Shown here: positions 63,701-64,000 of the stretch, one piece after another
Layout of the letters: the number at the start of each line of letters is the position of its first letter
How positions within the stretch are numbered: position 1 is the stretch's first letter
NCBI RefSeq assembly: GCF_003105115.1
Contig: NZ_QETH01000012.1
Coordinates: forward strand, 30,396-94,395
Direction of reading: 5' to 3'
Source: Flavobacterium sp. HTF
GTDB lineage: Bacteria; Bacteroidota; Bacteroidia; Flavobacteriales; Flavobacteriaceae
Length of the DNA: 64,000 nt
The notes under the pieces: model-generated
Seen by the model: the letters and a program-made list of their open reading frames with translations, nothing else
What the model was told of the DNA's origin: nothing
The model's database searches: none
Program-made: the position numbers and the translations under genes

Positions 63701-64000
63701 TCCGTTGGCGTTTAGGGTAAGTCCTGTCGGAACGGTTACTCCAGTCAGTTTTACCTGTCCTGGATTGGTTCCAATTACAACCGGGTTTCCATTTAAAGTG
63801 TCATTGGCAGTAAGGGAAGCGGTTGTACCTCCTGTGTTTCCGTTGATACTGGTTGTGGTTTCGGTTACAGCGTCGATTGTCGCTGCGCCTACTGTCACTA
63901 TTGAAGTTACCGTATCACAGTTGCCCGGATTGGTAATTTCACAAATGGTATATTCTACGTTGTAGTTTCCTGCCGGAGTGTTAGCCGCAACGGTCACTGT
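54752..64000 (-). CDS. Giant SprB-like repetitive surface adhesin, T9SS cargo (5' end outside window)
   Basis: At least 3083 codons, open to the window edge, so the N terminus is missing. From the visible N side: a partial repeat, 25 full ~99-100-residue repeats (to 56414), a unique domain with many Trp/Gly (SYCSNNVPYVTYNVVANNF), two diverged repeats, a DUF11-like repeat domain (SIAIVKTAIFNDENNSKYANAGETITY) and a C-terminal gliding-associated sorting domain (VFNAFSPNGDSKNTRFYI, then VEIYNRWGVLVF, ending LTGYLYINK), the type B T9SS signal. Each repeat has two Cys about nine residues apart at its end, suggesting internal disulfides. Likely a gliding or attachment adhesin; SprB itself or a paralogue. 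Confidence 0.92.
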   Translation of the reverse strand, partial: TVTVAANTPAGNYNVEYTICEITNPGNCDTVTSIVTVGAATIDAVTETTTSINGNTGGTTASLTANDTLNGNPVVIGTNPGQVKLTGVTVPTGLTLNANGTVTVAANTPAGNYNVEYTICEITNPGNCDTVTSVVTVGAATIDAVTETTTSINGNTGGTTASLTANDTLNGNPVVIGTNPGQVKLTGVTVPTGLTLNANGTVTVAANTPAGNYNVEYTICEITNTGNCDTVTSVVAVGAATIDAVTETTTSINGNTGGTTASLTTNDTLNGNPVVIGTNPGQVKLTGVTVPTGLTLNANGTVTVAANTPAGNYNVEYTICEITNPGNCDTVTSIVTVGAATIDAVTETTTSINGNTGGTTVSLTANDTLNGNAVVIGTNPGQVKLTGVTVPIGLTLNANGTVTVAANTPAGNYNVEYTICEITNTGNCDTVTSIVTVSAGTLVANADTVPSVVATNANQTLVNVFTNDTKNGVALVPSDVNLTVTTADPTGYLTLDTNGNAVLGANAPAGNYELTYTICEKLNPTNCSSNTVKVTVGSPVIDAVTETTTSINGNTGGTTTSLTANDTLNGNPVVIGTNPGQVKLTGVTVPTGLTLNANGTVSVAANTPAGNYNVEYTICEITNTGNCDTVTSVVAVTAATLVANADTVPSVVATNAAQTLVNVFDNDTKNGLALVPSDVNLTVTTADPTGYLTLDTNGNAVLGANAPAGNYELTYTICEKLNPTNCSSNTVKVTVGSPVIDAVTETTTSINGNTGGTTASLTANDTLNGNPVVIGTNPGQVKLTGVTVPTGLTLNANGTVTVAANTPAGNYNVEYTICEITNTGNCDTVTSIVTVGAATIDAVTETTTSINGNTGGTTASLTANDTLNGNPVVIGTNPGQVKLTGVTVPTGLTLNANGTVSVAANTPAGNYNVEYTICEITNTGNCDTVTSIVTVSAGTLVANADTVPSVVATNASQTLVNVFDNDTKNGVALVPSDVNLTVTTADPTGYLTIDTNGNAVLGANAPAGNYELTYTICEKLNPTNCSSNTVKVTVGLATIDAVTETTTSINGNTGGTTASLTANDTLNGNPVVIGTNPGQVKLTGVTVPTGLTLNANGTVTVAANTPAGNYNVEYTICEITNPGNCDTVTSVVPVGAATIDAVTETTTSINGNTGGTTASLTSNDTLNGNSVVIGTSPGQVKLTGVTVPTGLTLNANGTVSVAANTPAGNYNVEYTICEITNPGNCDTVTSIVTVGAATIDAVTETTTSINGNTGGTTASLTANDTLNGNPVVIGTNPGQVKLTGVTVPTGLTLNANGTVTVAANTPAGNYNVEYTICEITNPSNCDTVTSIVTVSAGTLVANADTVPSVVATNASQTLVNVFDNDTKNGLALVPSDVNLTVTTADPTGYLTLDTNGNAVLGANAPAGNYELTYTICEKLNPTNCSSNTVKVTVGLATIDAVTETTTSINGNTGGTTASLTANDTLNGNPIVIGTNPGQVKLTGVTVPTGLTLNANGTVTVAANTPAGNYNVEYTICEITNPGNCDTVTSVITVSAGTLVANADTVPSVVATNATQTLVNVFTNDTKNGLALVPSDVNMTVATADPTGYLTLDTNGNAVLGANAPAGNYELTYTICEKLNPTNCSSNTVKVTVGSPVIDAVTETTTSINGNTGGTTASLTANDTLNGNPVVIGTNPGQVKLTGVTVPTGLTLNANGTVTVAANTPAGNYNVEYTICEITNTGNCDTVTSIVTVSAGTLVANADTVPSVVATNANQTLVNVFTNDTKNGVALVPSDVNLTVTTADPTGYLTLDTNGNAVLGANAPAGNYELTYTICEKLNPTNCSSNTVKITVGLATIDAVTETTTSINGNTGGTTASLTANDTLNGNPVVIGTNPGQVKLTGVSVPTGLTLNANGTVSVAANTPAGNYNVEYTICEITNTGNCDTVTSIVTVSAGTLVANADTVPSVVATNANQTLVNVFDNDTKNGLALVPSDVNLTVTTADPTGYLTLDTNGNAVLGANAPAGNYELTYTICEKLNPTNCSSNTVKVTVGLATIDAVTETTTSINGNTGGTTVSLTSNDTLNGNPVVIGTNPGQVKLTGVTVPTGLTLNANGTVTVAANTPAGNYNVEYTICEITNPSNCDTVTSIVTVGLATIDAVTETTTSINGNTGGTTASLTANDTLNGNPVVIGTNPGQVKLTGVTVPTGLTLNANGTVTVAANTASGNYNIEYTICEITNPGNCDTVTSVVPVGAATIDAVTETTTIINGNTGGTTASLTANDTLNGNPVVIGTNPGQIKLTGVTVPTGLTLNANGTVTVAANTPAGNYNVEYTICEITNPGNCDTVTSVITVSAGTLIANADTVPSVVATNTAQTLVNVFDNDTKNGIALVPSDVNLTVTTADPTGYLTLDTNGNAVLGANAPAGNYELTYTICEKLNPTNCSSNTVKVTVNGGTLVANADTVASVVGINTPQTLVNVFTNDTKNGLALVPSDVNLNVTTADPTGYLTVDTNGNAVLGANAPAGNYELNYTICEKLNPSNCSTASVKVVVVAPTMTITANSYCSNNVPYVTYNVVANNFTPTNLLTVKWIDSSNNVVATQTNLPLSGNILWPGAIVDGNGNGVDWPGWIFANGEWTEGVDGFENTRKQVTMQFSLNPTQDVVVEYPAPSAGCNAQPTFVIKANNDTAGPIDVTKTTSASLNIFDNDTFNGLPINPANTILSTVVANNNLVLNADGSVNVKPGTPSGTYQLTYQICDISNSGNCSQAVVNVTVLNSVIPVTPTNPIVANDDAEVAVDGVNGSLEFINILDNDLLSGLPVNAIDVIITNTSGNANFEFNSDGTVNVLPGTPGAHYTLAYQICEKANPSNCSSAILNVFVEVPSIAIVKTAIFNDENNSKYANAGETITYKFKITNTGNVPLKNITITDPLPGVVVSGQPISLDVNEIDENTFTATYIIKQSDINLGSVTNQATVQGTSERGVVVDDKSDDTDNSGDKATVISLSGCVIKVFNAFSPNGDSKNTRFYIQGLECYPDNTVEIYNRWGVLVFDMDHYNNEDRAFKGYSEGKTTVKQSDGLPVGTYYYILKYKDSDSNPHELTGYLYINK
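56414..64000 (-). repeat. Tandem array of 25 full 297/300-bp coding repeats
   Basis: Two unit types alternate. Type A (300 bp, 16 copies, e.g. 57308-57607) contains the motifs TIDAVTETTTSINGN and NGNPVVIGTNPGQ; type B (297 bp, 9 copies, e.g. 57908-58204) has LVANADTVPSVV and DVNLTVTTADPTGY. Both end in the TIC-E/NC Cys pair. From the visible N side the order is A A A A B A B A A B A A A B A B A B A B A A A B B, after a partial A. Near-identity at DNA level implies recent homogenisation. Assembly from short reads could have mis-sized it. Confidence 0.92.

Noticed and set aside
57099..63965. Many rightward frames of 62-95 codons, one per adhesin repeat
   Set aside because: They are the antisense image of the repeat units, identical in spacing to the array; no promoter, start context or independent conservation is visible.
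56414..64000. Regular repeats as a CRISPR or satellite array
   Set aside because: Units are 297/300 bp, have no spacers and encode a continuous protein frame.
430..64000. tRNA, rRNA, riboswitch or insertion sequence genes
   Set aside because: I looked for cloverleaf ends, conserved rRNA stretches, transposase motifs and terminal repeats by eye and found none that hold up; a covariance-model scan was not possible.

Overview
The window reads as a chromosome segment of a Flavobacterium-like member of the Bacteroidota. Evidence: AT-rich intergenic DNA; many TAnnTTTG-type -7 promoter boxes instead of sigma70 boxes; few Shine-Dalgarno sequences; and hallmark families (SprA, RemB, PorP/SprF, a gliding-associated C-terminal domain, DUF4270, DUF4403, DUF6089, DUF4907, a two-adaptor MacB-like exporter). 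No tRNA, rRNA, CRISPR, insertion sequence or prophage gene was seen. Coding density is high; the longest stretch without a gene is about 267 bp (50553-50819).

Layout. 1-2.9 kb: end of an unknown protein, then pdxJ, a CBS protein and nadK. 3.0-8.8 kb: envelope-biogenesis operon porG-like, uppS, bamA and two OmpH/Skp chaperones, closed by a terminator. 8.9-9.1 kb: a 58-residue double-glycine leader peptide gene with its own promoter and terminator. 9.2-12.5 kb: murI converging on an outer-membrane barrel and a DUF4270 lipoprotein. 12.7-17.6 kb: a barrel, a Kelch lipoprotein, a DUF4907 lipoprotein, a LytS-type kinase, an intradiol-dioxygenase-like lipoprotein and a LytTR regulator, which look like one signalling and surface module. 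17.7-21.8 kb: gamma carbonic anhydrase, PorP/SprF protein, NifU/Nfu, MscS and tsaB. 21.8-29.0 kb: seven-gene leftward group holding an exporter (ATPase, two permeases, two adaptors, TolC) and ending in tsaB. 29.2-35.7 kb: DUF4403 lipoprotein, then the leftward cytochrome oxidase assembly cluster (cyoE, two subunit III genes, subunit IV, SCO and SCO-like, DUF420). 35.9-50.0 kb: remB, deoC, VanZ, gcvH, the 2424-residue sprA, ruvA and malic enzyme. 50.1-51.7 kb: a CBS protein, two small XRE regulators and a divergent orphan gene around a perfect palindrome. 51.8-64.0 kb: OmpA-family protein, SprF-like protein and the C-terminal 3.1 kb-residue part of a giant repetitive surface adhesin whose 5' end lies outside the window.

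Taken together, much of the window serves the outer membrane and type IX secretion/gliding: BamA and OmpH for barrel assembly, PorG-like, SprA, two PorP/SprF proteins and RemB for secretion and motility, and a probable T9SS-exported adhesin. The most novel-looking items are the double-glycine Cys-rich peptide gene, the palindrome-controlled XRE/orphan locus, the two-type repeat grammar of the adhesin, and the Kelch/DUF4907/dioxygenase two-component cluster.
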